Made by a program: the position numbers and the translations under genes. DNA of 64,000 nucleotides, taken from positions 1 to 64,000 of the forward strand of contig NZ_CAAJGM010000252.1 of NCBI RefSeq assembly GCF_900996235.1, written 5' to 3'. Source of the stretch: Paraburkholderia sp. BCC1885. GTDB taxonomy: Bacteria > Pseudomonadota > Gammaproteobacteria > Burkholderiales > Burkholderiaceae. The notes below the pieces were generated by a model, which was given only the letters and a program-made list of their open reading frames with translations, was not told the origin of the DNA and did no database searches. Below, piece by piece: positions 1 to 8,123 of this stretch. How positions within the stretch are numbered: the stretch's first letter is position 1; each line of letters opens with the position of its first letter.

Positions 1-366
1 TCCGCGCTCGCCAAGGCGATCAACTACTCGCTGAACCACTGGGCAGCCCTCACGTTCTACTGTGAAGACGGTCGGGCCGAGATAAGCAATGTGCTTGCCG
101 AAAACGCCTTGCGCTGTGTCGCGCTCGGACGCAAAAATTATCTGTTCGTCGGCTCCGACAGCGGAGGCGAGCGGGCCGCCGCGATGTATAGCTTGATCGG
201 GACGTGCAAGCTCAACGGAATCAACCCGCGTGCCTACCTGGAATACGTCCTGACCCACATCGCTGATCACAAGATCTCTCGCATCGACGAATTGCTGCCT
301 TGGAATGTGGCTGACAAACTAAAACCCCTCACCCCGCCACACTCTCAATCGGGTAGATCTGGATAG
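1..366 (+). CDS. tnpC: IS66 family transposase TnpC, C-terminal part
   Basis: The reading frame is open from the first base of the window and stops at 366, giving about 121 residues. It carries the typical end of the IS66 DDE transposase: a Glu in the AENALRCV segment that matches the third catalytic acid, followed by LGRKNYLFVGSDSGGERAA and the C-terminal IS66 region ending in LLPWN. The N-terminal zinc finger and the two catalytic Asp residues lie outside the window. Whether the full gene is intact cannot be judged here. Confidence 0.93.
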   Translation, partial: SALAKAINYSLNHWAALTFYCEDGRAEISNVLAENALRCVALGRKNYLFVGSDSGGERAAAMYSLIGTCKLNGINPRAYLEYVLTHIADHKISRIDELLPWNVADKLKPLTPPHSQSGRSG

Positions 367-400
367 ATCGTGTCCACGATCGCCGATCGTGGACACGATC
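366..400. repeat. Perfect 17-bp inverted repeat behind the transposase gene
   Basis: Two 17-base arms (366-382 and 384-400) are exact reverse complements with a single base between them. The first arm starts at the last base of the tnpC stop codon. RNA from either strand would fold into a very stable hairpin. There is no T-run, so it is not a standard intrinsic terminator. It may protect the transposase mRNA end or block read-through. Confidence 0.8.
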
Positions 401-519
401 TCCCTTGATCTACACGGACTCCAACACGCCATCACCATCATGCCTTGCTCGCGCGCGCGTGAGGACACGGCCCAGCCGAGCCGCTTACGCCAGAACAGCT
501 GACTGTATGTCATGCATCC

Positions 520-985
520 ATGCGGTCTGACCTAACGTCTGAATTATCTGACCAGTCCCGAGCAAGGCCGAAAACAGCGCCATGACATCTGCTTCAGACA
601 GTACATTCGCCCCTTTGCAAATGGACGCTTGCTGCATCGCTTCTTTTCGAAATTGAGCAAACAGCGTCTAAATGCCCTTGGGATAGACATCATCGGCGGC
701 CGCCTGCTCAGGCAAATAACTCCTTGAGAAGCGAATGCCCGCGTCGGGCAACTGCGCTCCTGCGCACGCGGCATGAAATAGTGGCGCACCACCGCGTCAA
801 GCCTATCGCCCGTCTTGCCACCGTGGCGCTTTCTGGCTTCCTGCCACGAGTATGATGCCTGCCCAAACGCAAGCTGGAATGCTTCATGGATCAGCATCCT
901 CCTTGGATGCGAAGTGCTTGTAGAAGCCTCAGCCACAAGCTCGTGGTTGCGCTCGGCCCGTTCCCGCGATACCCGTCCCGTCTAT
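520..985 (-). pseudogene. TetR/AcrR-type regulator, decayed
   Basis: No single frame encodes a complete protein, but pieces in different frames line up with a TetR regulator. The end of the DNA-binding domain appears as GFYKHFASKEDA around 885-925. A frame change then leads to LIHEAFQLAFGQASYSW and a ligand-domain segment ending RHYFMPRAQERSCPTRAF (about 745-905). A further frame change gives a C-terminal helix with ADVMALFSALLGTGQ (about 550-590). The first helices are missing, because the stop of the MaoC-type gene lies at 982. At least three frame changes show loss of function. It probably once controlled the neighbouring metabolic genes. Confidence 0.72.
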
Positions 986-1437
986 GCCTGCGGCCTACGA
1001 AAGACGACAAGCTTCGTCACCAAGCGCTGGCAGACCTCGTCGTCCTGGTTCAGAGTCAGGCATTCAACCGTGACCATGCCCCGATCCTGCTTGGATCGGG
1101 ACGGCGCGATGTCGAGGATCTTGCTCATCACGTGCAGTCTGTCGCCGGGCCGCGTGGCGCGAGGCCATTGCGCTTCGCCACCTGCCCCGACGATCCCATT
1201 GCTCAGCGGCAGGCTGCCGACCAGCAGCTTCATGGTGATGGCTGCCGTGTGCCAGCCGCTTGCCACGAGCCCCTGGAACAGGGTGCTCTTGGCCGCGTTT
1301 TCATCCATGTGGAACGGCTGGGGATCGAACTGGCGGGCGAAGTCGATGATCTGCTGCACGTCCAGCACATGCTCGGCGCTTCGATATTCCGCGCCGACGG
1401 CAAGGTCATCAAGAAACACGAGATCGGGTTTGGTCAT
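982..1437 (-). CDS. MaoC-like hot-dog fold dehydratase
   Basis: This 151-residue protein resembles MaoC/R-specific enoyl-CoA hydratases. It has a short N-terminal lead (FLDDLAVGAEY), the central DFARQFDPQPFHMDENAA segment with the Asp-x4-His pattern typical of the catalytic dyad, and LFQGLVASGWHTAAI, the usual hydratase helix. Such enzymes hydrate trans-2-enoyl-CoA or related thioesters. The substrate is not evident. It is divergent from the isochorismatase-like gene across an AT-rich palindrome at 1500-1523, and the decayed TetR gene follows. The reading frame is intact. Confidence 0.88.
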   Translation of the reverse strand: MTKPDLVFLDDLAVGAEYRSAEHVLDVQQIIDFARQFDPQPFHMDENAAKSTLFQGLVASGWHTAAITMKLLVGSLPLSNGIVGAGGEAQWPRATRPGDRLHVMSKILDIAPSRSKQDRGMVTVECLTLNQDDEVCQRLVTKLVVFRRPQA

Positions 1438-1499
1438 GCCACGATTACTCCGGAAGTTGATGTCACTAAGAGATCGTTGTGGGTTGAAGCATAGCGCAA

Positions 1500-1523
1500 A
1501 ATAGATTATATATAAAATCTATT
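1500..1523. promoter_or_regulatory. AT-rich palindrome in a divergent promoter region
   Basis: AATAGATT (1500-1507) and AATCTATT (1516-1523) form an inverted repeat with an 8-base AT spacer, between the divergent MaoC-like (start 1437) and isochorismatase-like (start 1604) genes. A related half-site, TATAGATT, occurs near 1551. The size and symmetry suit a TetR-type operator, and the nearby TetR remnant would be the natural partner. If so, both genes may now be free of repression. The regulatory role is inferred. Confidence 0.55.
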
Positions 1524-1603
1524 AAAGCTCATACTCCTTTTGCCTGCTATTATAGATTTTGCTTGACCTCTATTTTTCAACCTCGGTGGCCCTAGAGAAG
1601 ACC

Positions 1604-2245
1604 ATGACAACGACTTACGACCCGAAGATCACCGCGCTCTTGTGTGTGGACCTGTACAACGACTTTCTTGCCGAGGGCGGCAAGCTGTTCTCCTGGGTCA
1701 AGGACATCGCCAAGGAGAACAACATGCACGAGAACCTGCGTACCATAGTCAAGATAGCGCGCGAGGCTGGCATCACCGTCTATCACGTGCCGCACCACCG
1801 GTGGGAGCCGGGCGATTACGCGGACTGGAAGTACCCGTCGCCCTATCAACTGGGAGCGGCAAAACGCCAAGCCTTCGCCAAGGACACCTGGGGAGGCACC
1901 TTTCACGACGACTTCAAGGTCCAGCATGGCGATGTCGTCGCGACCGAGCACTGGGCATCCAGCGGCTTCCCCAACACCGACCTCGAACACAAGCTCAAGC
2001 GCTACGGCAAGGAAAAGATCATCTGCATCGGCCTGCTCGCCAACACTTGCTTGGAATCCACGGCGCGCATCGGCATGGAACTGGGCTTTCATGTAACGCT
2101 GGTACGCGATGCCACCTCTGCCCGTTCGCACGAAGCCCTGCACGCCGCGCTGGACATTGATGGGCCGACCTACGCGCATAAAGTCCTGACCACGGTCGAG
2201 CTGGTTGCCGCCATCAGAGCGTCTTTGGCCACCGCCTCCGCCTAA
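1604..2245 (+). CDS. Isochorismatase-like cysteine hydrolase
   Basis: The product is a 213-residue cysteine hydrolase of the isochorismatase/nicotinamidase superfamily. The catalytic Asp is in LLCVDLYNDF near the N-terminus. The nucleophilic Cys is in GLLANTCLESTARIGMELG, and a conserved acidic and basic segment lies between them. Family members cleave C-N or vinyl ether bonds in small molecules such as isochorismate, nicotinamide, N-carbamoyl compounds and biuret. The substrate here is unknown. The start at 1604 is preferred over 1559 because it has a purine-rich AGAGAAG just upstream and begins the conserved domain. Its partner is probably the divergent MaoC-like gene. Confidence 0.88.
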   Translation: MTTTYDPKITALLCVDLYNDFLAEGGKLFSWVKDIAKENNMHENLRTIVKIAREAGITVYHVPHHRWEPGDYADWKYPSPYQLGAAKRQAFAKDTWGGTFHDDFKVQHGDVVATEHWASSGFPNTDLEHKLKRYGKEKIICIGLLANTCLESTARIGMELGFHVTLVRDATSARSHEALHAALDIDGPTYAHKVLTTVELVAAIRASLATASA

Positions 2246-2334
2246 GCGGCAACGCAAGGAGCATGCTTATGGCATCGGCGCAACGAGGCGTGCAGCTCAG
2301 CCACGACTGTTCGTCCGGCCGACCAGGAATGTGC

Positions 2335-2551
2335 ATGAAAAGAAGCTGCTTTGGTCGTCGGCGTTGGCTCGCGACGGGAGCTTGGCGCGGCGATTGCATC
2401 GCGTTTTGTCGTCGGTGGATTTCAAGTCTTTGTGGCGGGGCAGGAGCGTGAGTCATGGGACGGGAGGCCTCCGCTAATCGTGACCACGCAAAACCGCGGT
2501 AGTCGTGAATCGCTGCTATCCGATCGGAGCTTGTCAGGGTTAGCCGACTGA
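2335..2551 (+). pseudogene. Short-chain dehydrogenase fragment (N-terminal Rossmann motif)
   Basis: In the frame from 2339 the translation reads AALVVGVGSRRELGAAIAS, a GxGxxxG nucleotide-binding turn of the SDR family, followed by a second strand with VFVAGQE. Only about 40 SDR-like residues remain. A good ATG at 2335 with AGGA upstream is one base out of frame with this segment, across a run of four A, so a single-base insertion may have broken the start. The catalytic YxxxK half is absent. It lies behind the isochorismatase-like gene and is cut off near the relaxase gene end. Confidence 0.65.
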
Positions 2552-4513
2552 TTGCCCTCTGGAGCGACCAATCTCCCACGACACGCGACCGCCGCATACT
2601 GTGGCGGCAAGTTGCTGACCTAGCCGTTGTTCGATCACCGGCTTCCACGGCACCAGCGAGAAGCCTATCTCGTCATCAAGCATGGCGTATCGCCCGCTGG
2701 CGAGCATGACGCTGCGCCGATAGATGCCGGCCACACGCTGCCCGTCGGCCACTGGCCGATGCTCCAGGCCAGTTTCGGCGGCAATGTCCTTCCCGGTCTG
2801 TGTTAGCTCGCGCCCGCGCAGCTTCGCCATCAGGTTTCGAGCGAGGACGATGCGCTGCCCACGATGCTCGGCCAAGCCCTGTTCGGCCAGGAAGTCGGCA
2901 CGCTCGCGTAGCGCATCCTTGACCTCGGCACCAAAGCCCAAGTCACCCATCCCACGGCTACCACCGATCAACTGCTGGTCGAGCCAAGTAGTCCCGATCA
3001 CGCGGGCCTGCCGCTCGATGGGCAGGTGCGATTTCAGTTCCACCGCCACGCCGCCACCGAGCCGCTGCACGTCGTACTGGCGGCCTCGTTCGGCCAGGTC
3101 GCCCGGGACACGCCAGACGCCTTCGGCTTCGCGCTCCACGATGCCGACGCGGCGCAGTGCTTCGAGCCGACGCACATGCGCGGCCACCACCCCGCGCGGG
3201 TCGCGGTCGAGCGTGGCGTGGCCTTGGGCAACGGCCAAGTGATGATCAATGCGGTACACGCCGTCGACGGCCAGCGCGGTGATATTGCGGTCGGCGGCGC
3301 GCACGTCGGCCGTGCCTTTGACTTCCACCACGGCACCGGTCGGGTACTGCTCCAAGTCCGACCGCGGCGGCAGCGCGACGTAATGCGCCTTGCCGTCCGT
3401 GCCATCGACGATCAGATAGCCCTTGTCGTACAGCTCGTCGGCCAGCCCCTTGCCGACGACGCGGCCGATGACGGCGCGGCCATCCTCGCCGGGCTGGAAC
3501 ACGGCCAGTTCGCGCTGCTTGCCGCTCATGACGCGCTGCATCGTGCGGATGATGTCGCCACGCTCGCCCATCGCCCGCAGAGCCGGTTCGGCGTCGGCGT
3601 GGACGGCCCACGCGCCGGGCTGCGACTCGAACGCCAGCCCCATGCACTGCAAGCGTTGCAGGCGCCCGATCAGCACTTGCCGCAGACGTTGCAGCCGGGG
3701 CTCGGCGAAGCGTTCGACATGCACCAGGTGATCGTCGCCGGCCTCGCGCTGCAAGGTGCGATCGAGGCCCGTCCATCGTTCTTGATCGACTTCGCGCAAC
3801 ATGGCGTGCCGCATCTCCAGTTCGGTGCGCGGCCCCAGCCATTCCGTTGCCAGTTCCGATGCCCGCCGGCGCATCCCCTCGGCGATGTAGTCGCGGGAAA
3901 TGATGAGGTCTTTGCCGGTAGCGTCCTTGCCGCGCAAGACGACGTGGGTGTGCGGGTTGTCGGTGTTCCAGTGATCGACCGCGACCCACTCCAACCGCGT
4001 GCCGAGGTCGGCCTCCATGCGCGCCATCAGGTGCCGGGTGTAGGTGCGCAGGTCGTCGAGCTGTTCGGCGTCCTCCGGGGAGACGATGAATCGGAACTGG
4101 TGGCGGTCGTCGACACCGCGCTCCTTGAACGTTTCGAGATCAGCGTCATCGGTCGTCGGGCCGTAGGCATGACCTGGGCCGCCCTGACGATCGACGCCCT
4201 CACGCTCGATGTAACGCAGGTGCGCGGCGGTCGAGCGCGGCCCGGCCTGTTTCAGATTCACTAGCCTTGCCTTGATCGTCACGCGCCGCGCGTTCGGCCC
4301 CAATCCCCGACCAGCGAAGCGAGCCGCGACGTGGCCGCGCCCCAGCCGGGAACCAGGGCGCTGACCGACTTTGTCCGCCGCCTTGCCGAGCTTCGCGCCG
4401 GCCTTGTTCGTCTGCCGCAGCACCTTGTTGATGAAGGCGTCGCCGCGCTGTTTCGGCGCACCGGGACGGACACGGAAACGGTCGCTGTCATTCTGATCCT
4501 TGCGCTGGCTCAT
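2540..4513 (-). CDS. rlxS: RlxS-type relaxase / mobilization nuclease (DUF3363)
   Basis: This 657-residue protein is the conjugative relaxase that would nick the element at oriT and lead the strand into the recipient. The N-terminus is basic. The nuclease core carries DHWNTDNPHTHVVLRG (about residues 200-215), the metal-binding His cluster of VirD2/TraI-type relaxases. The remainder is the long DUF3363 region, ending in VSWEIGRSRGQSV, close to the usual family end, so the protein is probably complete. The ATG at 4513 is chosen because the family begins with a short Lys/Arg/Asp-rich MSQRKDQ-type start; the 15 upstream residues look non-coding. It is last in the traF-side operon. Confidence 0.93.
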   Translation of the reverse strand: MSQRKDQNDSDRFRVRPGAPKQRGDAFINKVLRQTNKAGAKLGKAADKVGQRPGSRLGRGHVAARFAGRGLGPNARRVTIKARLVNLKQAGPRSTAAHLRYIEREGVDRQGGPGHAYGPTTDDADLETFKERGVDDRHQFRFIVSPEDAEQLDDLRTYTRHLMARMEADLGTRLEWVAVDHWNTDNPHTHVVLRGKDATGKDLIISRDYIAEGMRRRASELATEWLGPRTELEMRHAMLREVDQERWTGLDRTLQREAGDDHLVHVERFAEPRLQRLRQVLIGRLQRLQCMGLAFESQPGAWAVHADAEPALRAMGERGDIIRTMQRVMSGKQRELAVFQPGEDGRAVIGRVVGKGLADELYDKGYLIVDGTDGKAHYVALPPRSDLEQYPTGAVVEVKGTADVRAADRNITALAVDGVYRIDHHLAVAQGHATLDRDPRGVVAAHVRRLEALRRVGIVEREAEGVWRVPGDLAERGRQYDVQRLGGGVAVELKSHLPIERQARVIGTTWLDQQLIGGSRGMGDLGFGAEVKDALRERADFLAEQGLAEHRGQRIVLARNLMAKLRGRELTQTGKDIAAETGLEHRPVADGQRVAGIYRRSVMLASGRYAMLDDEIGFSLVPWKPVIEQRLGQQLAATVCGGRVSWEIGRSRGQSVG

Positions 4514-4961
4514 GGTGCGGCTCCATCCAAGACCGGCGCAGTCCAGCGGGCGAAGCACGCGCCTTCGTCAACGCTGATGCAGCGTTGCGCACCTTCGCGG
4601 CACGCTGCTGCCCCATAGCGCGTGCCGCGCTTCCCCCATGTGCAGACAAGGTTTTCAAGCGGCCATGTGCCGCGACCTTTTATCTTGCCTTCCGCCTTCG
4701 TCCTTCGCTTTCGCTCCGGGCCTCGGCGTCCCGACGGTGCTGCGCCGCCCGCAGCCAGCCCGCCGGCGAACGCGGCCACGGCCATAGGCCGGGCACGTTC
4801 GAGGCAAAGCGCCTGCACATGGAAAGGTGGCGCCGGATGTTGCGCGAAGTGCGGCGCGAATGCGCACGCACTGCACGCGCGACGACGCTGTGACGACCAG
4901 CGGAACGACATACCCGATGGCACGATGAGATGCACGGGAACGTGCAGCGAATCGACGGCCA
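4514..4961. other. Gap between traF and rlxS; candidate oriT region
   Basis: No convincing gene is seen; the open frames here have poor composition. It contains an inverted repeat with 8-base arms, CAACGCTG at 4569-4576 and CAGCGTTG at 4580-4587, with a 3-base loop, 56 bases upstream of the relaxase start. Relaxase genes often lie next to their oriT, and nic sites are commonly flanked by such repeats, so this is a reasonable oriT candidate. No known nic consensus was recognised. Confidence 0.35.
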
Positions 4962-5549
4962 TCATGGGCGTGTCTCCAGCCAGACTGGATGCGCAAGACC
5001 GACCACCGTAGAAGCCGCAATCGGCCCAAAGTAGCGGCTGTCGAACGACGCCGGATTGGTCACGCTTAACAGGAACAGTTCGCCAGATGCAAGACGGCGG
5101 CACTGCTGCCAAGATGGCAGCCGGCGGCCCTGCCGGTCGGTCGGCAGCACGGCGGCCGCAGGCACGCCGTCGATGCGAACGATACCGCCAGCGATGCATA
5201 CCTCCTGCGGTGATACGGCGCCCACTCGCTTGAGCAACGGAACGCGCGTCGGTAGATAGCCGCGCTGCGCAGCGAGTGCGGCGGCTTCGGTCGGCAGTGG
5301 GACAAGGACGATGCTGTCCACGGACAACGGACGTGGCAGCGAGGCGGCCCGATGGCTGAACGGTTCGATGCGATACCAGCCGACCGCCACACTGTCGGAC
5401 GGGTTGTAGGTCAGGCGCGGCAGCGGCGACACGAATGCGGCCCAGGCCAGCGCAGCAAGGCCGGCAGCGGCGAAGCCCGTCAGCGCGATGCGAGCGCGCA
5501 GGCGCGAACGAGGGTGCGGTGCGATGCTGGATGTGGAAAGCGTCGTCAT
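4962..5549 (-). CDS. traF: TraF-type conjugal transfer peptidase (S26 signal peptidase family)
   Basis: A 195-residue protein with a basic N-terminus, one hydrophobic segment (about residues 22-42) and then the S26 pattern: LTYNPSDSVAVGWYR carries the catalytic Ser, and VPLLKRVGAVSPQEV carries the catalytic Lys. A later region with FLLSVTNPASFDSRYFGPI matches the last conserved box. TraF-type peptidases mature and circularise conjugative pilin at the inner membrane. The start at 5549 overlaps the stop of the DUF2840 gene (ATGA), implying translational coupling. The cognate pilin gene is not in the window. Confidence 0.92.
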   Translation of the reverse strand: MTTLSTSSIAPHPRSRLRARIALTGFAAAGLAALAWAAFVSPLPRLTYNPSDSVAVGWYRIEPFSHRAASLPRPLSVDSIVLVPLPTEAAALAAQRGYLPTRVPLLKRVGAVSPQEVCIAGGIVRIDGVPAAAVLPTDRQGRRLPSWQQCRRLASGELFLLSVTNPASFDSRYFGPIAASTVVGLAHPVWLETRP

Positions 5550-6091
5550 GGCAATGTCCTCCCGGCCAGCCAAGCCGCATGTCGCTCGGCGGTGTATTCG
5601 GGTAGTGGCAAGCGCGCAGCGAGCCGGTTGCCGAGCGTGCGCCAGTACGCGGGTGACACGTCGGCTGGCGCAATGCTCAGTGTCTCGATGGCGTCGAGCT
5701 GCGCAAACACAGCGCGGACGGCAGGTTCGCCTTCGGCGTGCAGCAGCAACCGCGCGCCGGGCAGCACGCCGGGGATGCGCTGCGCCGCATCCAGCGACGT
5801 GCAAGCCTGCATCACCATGAGTTCCCAACGGATCGTGCCGTAGTCATTGGCCTGCCACCGGATGCGGCAAAACACGGCCCCCGACAAGAACACCGCGACA
5901 CGGCGCCAGTGGTCAAGCCGGACGATGCGTGACGGTTCTCCGAAGCGCAGATAGAGGTCGATGCGCCGTTCGACGTAGGCGAGCGACACGCGGGTCAACG
6001 GCACGGTGCCGGCCCGTCTGGCGAGCATCGCGAGCGAAAACGGATTTGTGTTGGTCGTGGCGGCCGTGACCGCCGAAGGTTGTACGTTCAT
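5546..6091 (-). CDS. DUF2840 domain protein
   Basis: This 181-residue protein matches the DUF2840 family, which occurs almost only in ICEs and conjugative plasmids, between parA and traF as here. It has a strand-rich N-terminal half (RRIDLYLRFGEPSRIVRL) and a C-terminal region ending in ERHAAWLAGRTLP. No catalytic motif, signal peptide or membrane segment is seen. Its start overlaps the stop of the ribbon-helix-helix gene and its stop overlaps the traF start, both as ATGA, so it is tightly coupled to the transfer operon. The function is unknown. Confidence 0.87.
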   Translation of the reverse strand: MNVQPSAVTAATTNTNPFSLAMLARRAGTVPLTRVSLAYVERRIDLYLRFGEPSRIVRLDHWRRVAVFLSGAVFCRIRWQANDYGTIRWELMVMQACTSLDAAQRIPGVLPGARLLLHAEGEPAVRAVFAQLDAIETLSIAPADVSPAYWRTLGNRLAARLPLPEYTAERHAAWLAGRTLP

Positions 6092-6348
6092 TGGGAGTTC
6101 TCCGGAAACTCGCGTTCCAGCAGTGCGCGCAGCAGTTCGGCCACCGTCACGCCACGCGTGAAGGCAGACACCTTGATGCGCGCCCGCATGGCAGGCGTGA
6201 TGTCGAGGGTCAGGCGCGCGGTGTAGAGGTCGCCCTTTTGCAAAGCATCGGCGTCGCCCTGGCGAATCCACGCTTCAGCGTGCAGATTCGCCTGCGGACG
6301 AGCGCCGATGCCGATGCGTTTGCCGCGCGTATTCGTCATGTTGGCCAC
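6088..6348 (-). CDS. Small ribbon-helix-helix-like DNA-binding protein downstream of parA
   Basis: An 86-residue basic protein. The C-terminal half, YTARLTLDITPAMRARIKVS followed by a helix with VTVAELLRALLERE, fits a ribbon-helix-helix fold. Proteins of this type act as small ParB-like partners or repressors of ParA operons. It overlaps the end of parA by 13 bases and the start of the DUF2840 gene by 4. It probably helps partition or autoregulate the operon, but no binding site was identified with confidence. Confidence 0.8.
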   Translation of the reverse strand: MANMTNTRGKRIGIGARPQANLHAEAWIRQGDADALQKGDLYTARLTLDITPAMRARIKVSAFTRGVTVAELLRALLEREFPENSQ

Positions 6349-6974
6349 CGCAGCAGTTCGTCGGTGAGTGCGGCGATCTCGCGCGCGGCGGCGCTCTCAG
6401 GCGCCGTCTCGCGTGCGAGCCGGCCGGCAGCCACGCTATCGGCGAAGACGATGCGTTGATGCACTTCCGAGCGCAGTGCTGGCAGCGGTTGTTCGGCCAG
6501 CGACTGCCGCGCCTCCCGGCCGATGATGGTGGTACTGACGCGCCGGTTGATGACGAAGGCCGCGCGCAGCGCGGGTCGGAACACTTGCGCTTCGCGTATC
6601 AACGCCACCATCTCGGCGCTGGCCCACAGGTCGTAGGGACTGGGCTGCACCGGGATCAGCACGCGCTCGGCCGCCAGCAGCGCAGAGCGCGCCAAGGCGG
6701 CGATACGAGGCGGCCCGTCGATGATGACGTGATCGGCCCGCCTGGCGAGTTCTGGGGCCTCCTGGTGCAGAGTCTCACGTGCCAGACCCACGGCGCTGAA
6801 CAGCCTGGGCAGACCTTGCTGACTTCTGCGCTGTGTCCAGTCCAGCGATGAACCCTGCGGATCGGCATCCAGCAGGATGACCGCTTGCCCTCGTAGCGCC
6901 AGTTCGCCCGCGATGTGCGTGGCGAGCGTGGTCTTGCCCACGCCACCTTTCTGATTGAGCAAGGCAACGATCAT
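6336..6974 (-). CDS. parA: ParA family partition ATPase
   Basis: A 212-residue Walker-type ATPase. The deviant Walker A KGGVGKTT is at residues 9-16, the A' motif LLDADPQGSSLDW at about 34-46, and the Walker B-like VIIDGPPR at about 84-91. There is no N-terminal DNA-binding extension, so it belongs to the short (type Ib-like) ParA group. It would move or position the element, helping to keep it when excised. It begins the operon parA-RHH-DUF2840-traF-rlxS, with T-rich repeated sequence and iterons upstream. Confidence 0.95.
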   Translation of the reverse strand: MIVALLNQKGGVGKTTLATHIAGELALRGQAVILLDADPQGSSLDWTQRRSQQGLPRLFSAVGLARETLHQEAPELARRADHVIIDGPPRIAALARSALLAAERVLIPVQPSPYDLWASAEMVALIREAQVFRPALRAAFVINRRVSTTIIGREARQSLAEQPLPALRSEVHQRIVFADSVAAGRLARETAPESAAAREIAALTDELLRWPT

Positions 6975-7004
6975 GGCGCGGCCCTCCGATCAGGAAAGCC
7001 AGCC

Positions 7005-7263
7005 TGTTTTTGCCCTAAAAACCGGGGTTGTTTTTGCTTTCGGGGTTGCTGTGTTTTTTGCCTTTCGGCAGTTGTCCACCGAAACGGGGCGCTTCTACTA
7101 AAAGTTAGAGAATTTAAGTTAGGTAAGTTAAGGGGCGTCGAAACCCGCGCCGTTATTGGCTTTTCGGGCGATTCGTACTCCTGATAGCACGATAGGCGTA
7201 CTCCCGATAGCACGATACCCGCTACTCCTGATAGCACGAGCCCGTCCACAGGTTGTCCCGCAG
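7005..7263. repeat. Iteron array and AT-rich block: candidate replication origin (oriV)
   Basis: Three near-identical 17-base direct repeats TACTCCTGATAGCACGA lie at 7176-7192, 7199-7215 (one change, C for T) and 7223-7239, starting 23 and 24 bases apart, about two helix turns. They sit directly downstream of repA. DnaA-box-like TTGTCCAC (7072-7079) and TTATCCCC (7264-7271) flank them. Between the iterons and parA are three imperfect copies of a T-rich unit around TGTTTTTGCC (7005-7065), which could be a melting region, parS-like sites, or both. This is the layout of an iteron plasmid origin. Confidence 0.75.
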
Positions 7264-8109
7264 TTATCCCCGTGCCGTGAACGGCACAGGCCGGAAGGTC
7301 AATAGCTCCGTCCGATCGCCCGGCATTCGTTCGATGCCCAGGACGTAGCCCGGCAGCGATTGCCGCGCCACCAAAGCGCGTAAGTCGTAGGCGAAGTCCG
7401 AAAACCGCGTGCTGCTGCCAGACTTGCGATACAGGTGTCGGAAGTCGAACTGCCAGCCAGCTTCCTGTCGGCCGCCATGCTTGCGCACCAGCCGGTACAG
7501 CCAGCGTTCGATGCCGCCTGTGAGTCGGAAGTACGCAGGGTCGATGGTGAGCACCAGCGCCGCGTCGAGCACGCCCGCGTAAAACCAGTCCGGCAGGATC
7601 AGCTCGATGCCCAGCGGCGTGCCGCGGGCGTCGGCCAACTCTTTCCACTCGTTGATCCAAGAAAAGCGGTGCAGCCGCCGCCCAGTCGTTTCGCGAATGG
7701 AAGTGGCCACCGTGGTCGACTGCAAGCGATCCAGTGCAGCCTTGAGACGCTGGTAGTCGCGCAGCGACGTTCCACGACCGATGAAGCGCAGGATCTCGTA
7801 GGGCGTTGCTTGCATCAGGCGCGATGGGCGAATGCCCGCATCGCGCGCTTCCACGATTTGCGAAGCGGCCCAGATTAGGATGTCCGCATCCCAGATGGTG
7901 GCGATGCCATGCTCCAGTGTCCCTTCCACGCGTATCGTGACGTTGCCGCTGCGAAAGTCGATGGGCGCTGTGCGCCGCGATTTCGCAAGCGAGAAGAACG
8001 GAAAGGCCATCAGGTCCTGGCTGTCGCGCGGCGCTATGTCGCCCGGCAAGGCGCGGAACAGATCGAGCTGTTCCCGCTCCCGCGATGGGTTGGACAGGGC
8101 AATGGCCAC
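7264..8109 (-). CDS. repA: Replication initiator protein RepA (RPA family)
   Basis: A 281-residue protein of the plasmid RepA family found in ICEs and broad-host-range plasmids. Recognisable parts are the N-terminal LMAFPFFSLAKSRRTAPI, the central winged-helix segment TPYEILRFIGRGTSLRDYQRLK, and the second domain with EWKELADARGTPLGIEL and LTGGIERWLYRLVRKHGG. It should bind the iterons located just past its 3' end and load the host replication machinery. The start codon is GTG. Replication would stabilise the excised circle. Confidence 0.93.
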   Translation of the reverse strand: MAIALSNPSREREQLDLFRALPGDIAPRDSQDLMAFPFFSLAKSRRTAPIDFRSGNVTIRVEGTLEHGIATIWDADILIWAASQIVEARDAGIRPSRLMQATPYEILRFIGRGTSLRDYQRLKAALDRLQSTTVATSIRETTGRRLHRFSWINEWKELADARGTPLGIELILPDWFYAGVLDAALVLTIDPAYFRLTGGIERWLYRLVRKHGGRQEAGWQFDFRHLYRKSGSSTRFSDFAYDLRALVARQSLPGYVLGIERMPGDRTELLTFRPVPFTARG

Positions 8110-8123
8110 CGGCGAGCCACCGA

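Larger units (their letters stand above)
1..488 (+). mobile_element. IS66-family insertion sequence, right end
   Basis: The region contains the C-terminal part of an IS66-type transposase and ends near 488 in GCCGCTTAC, which read inward is GTAAGCGGC, matching the conserved GTAA start of IS66 terminal repeats. The boundary at 488 is inferred, because the left end is outside the window and the target duplication cannot be compared. Just past this point the remnant of a TetR gene begins, so the element probably inserted in or near the 3' end of that gene. Confidence 0.65.

Noticed and set aside
4510..5673. 387-codon minus-strand open frame covering traF and the following gap
   Set aside because: It is out of frame with traF. 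Only traF has family motifs, so the remainder is treated as non-coding.
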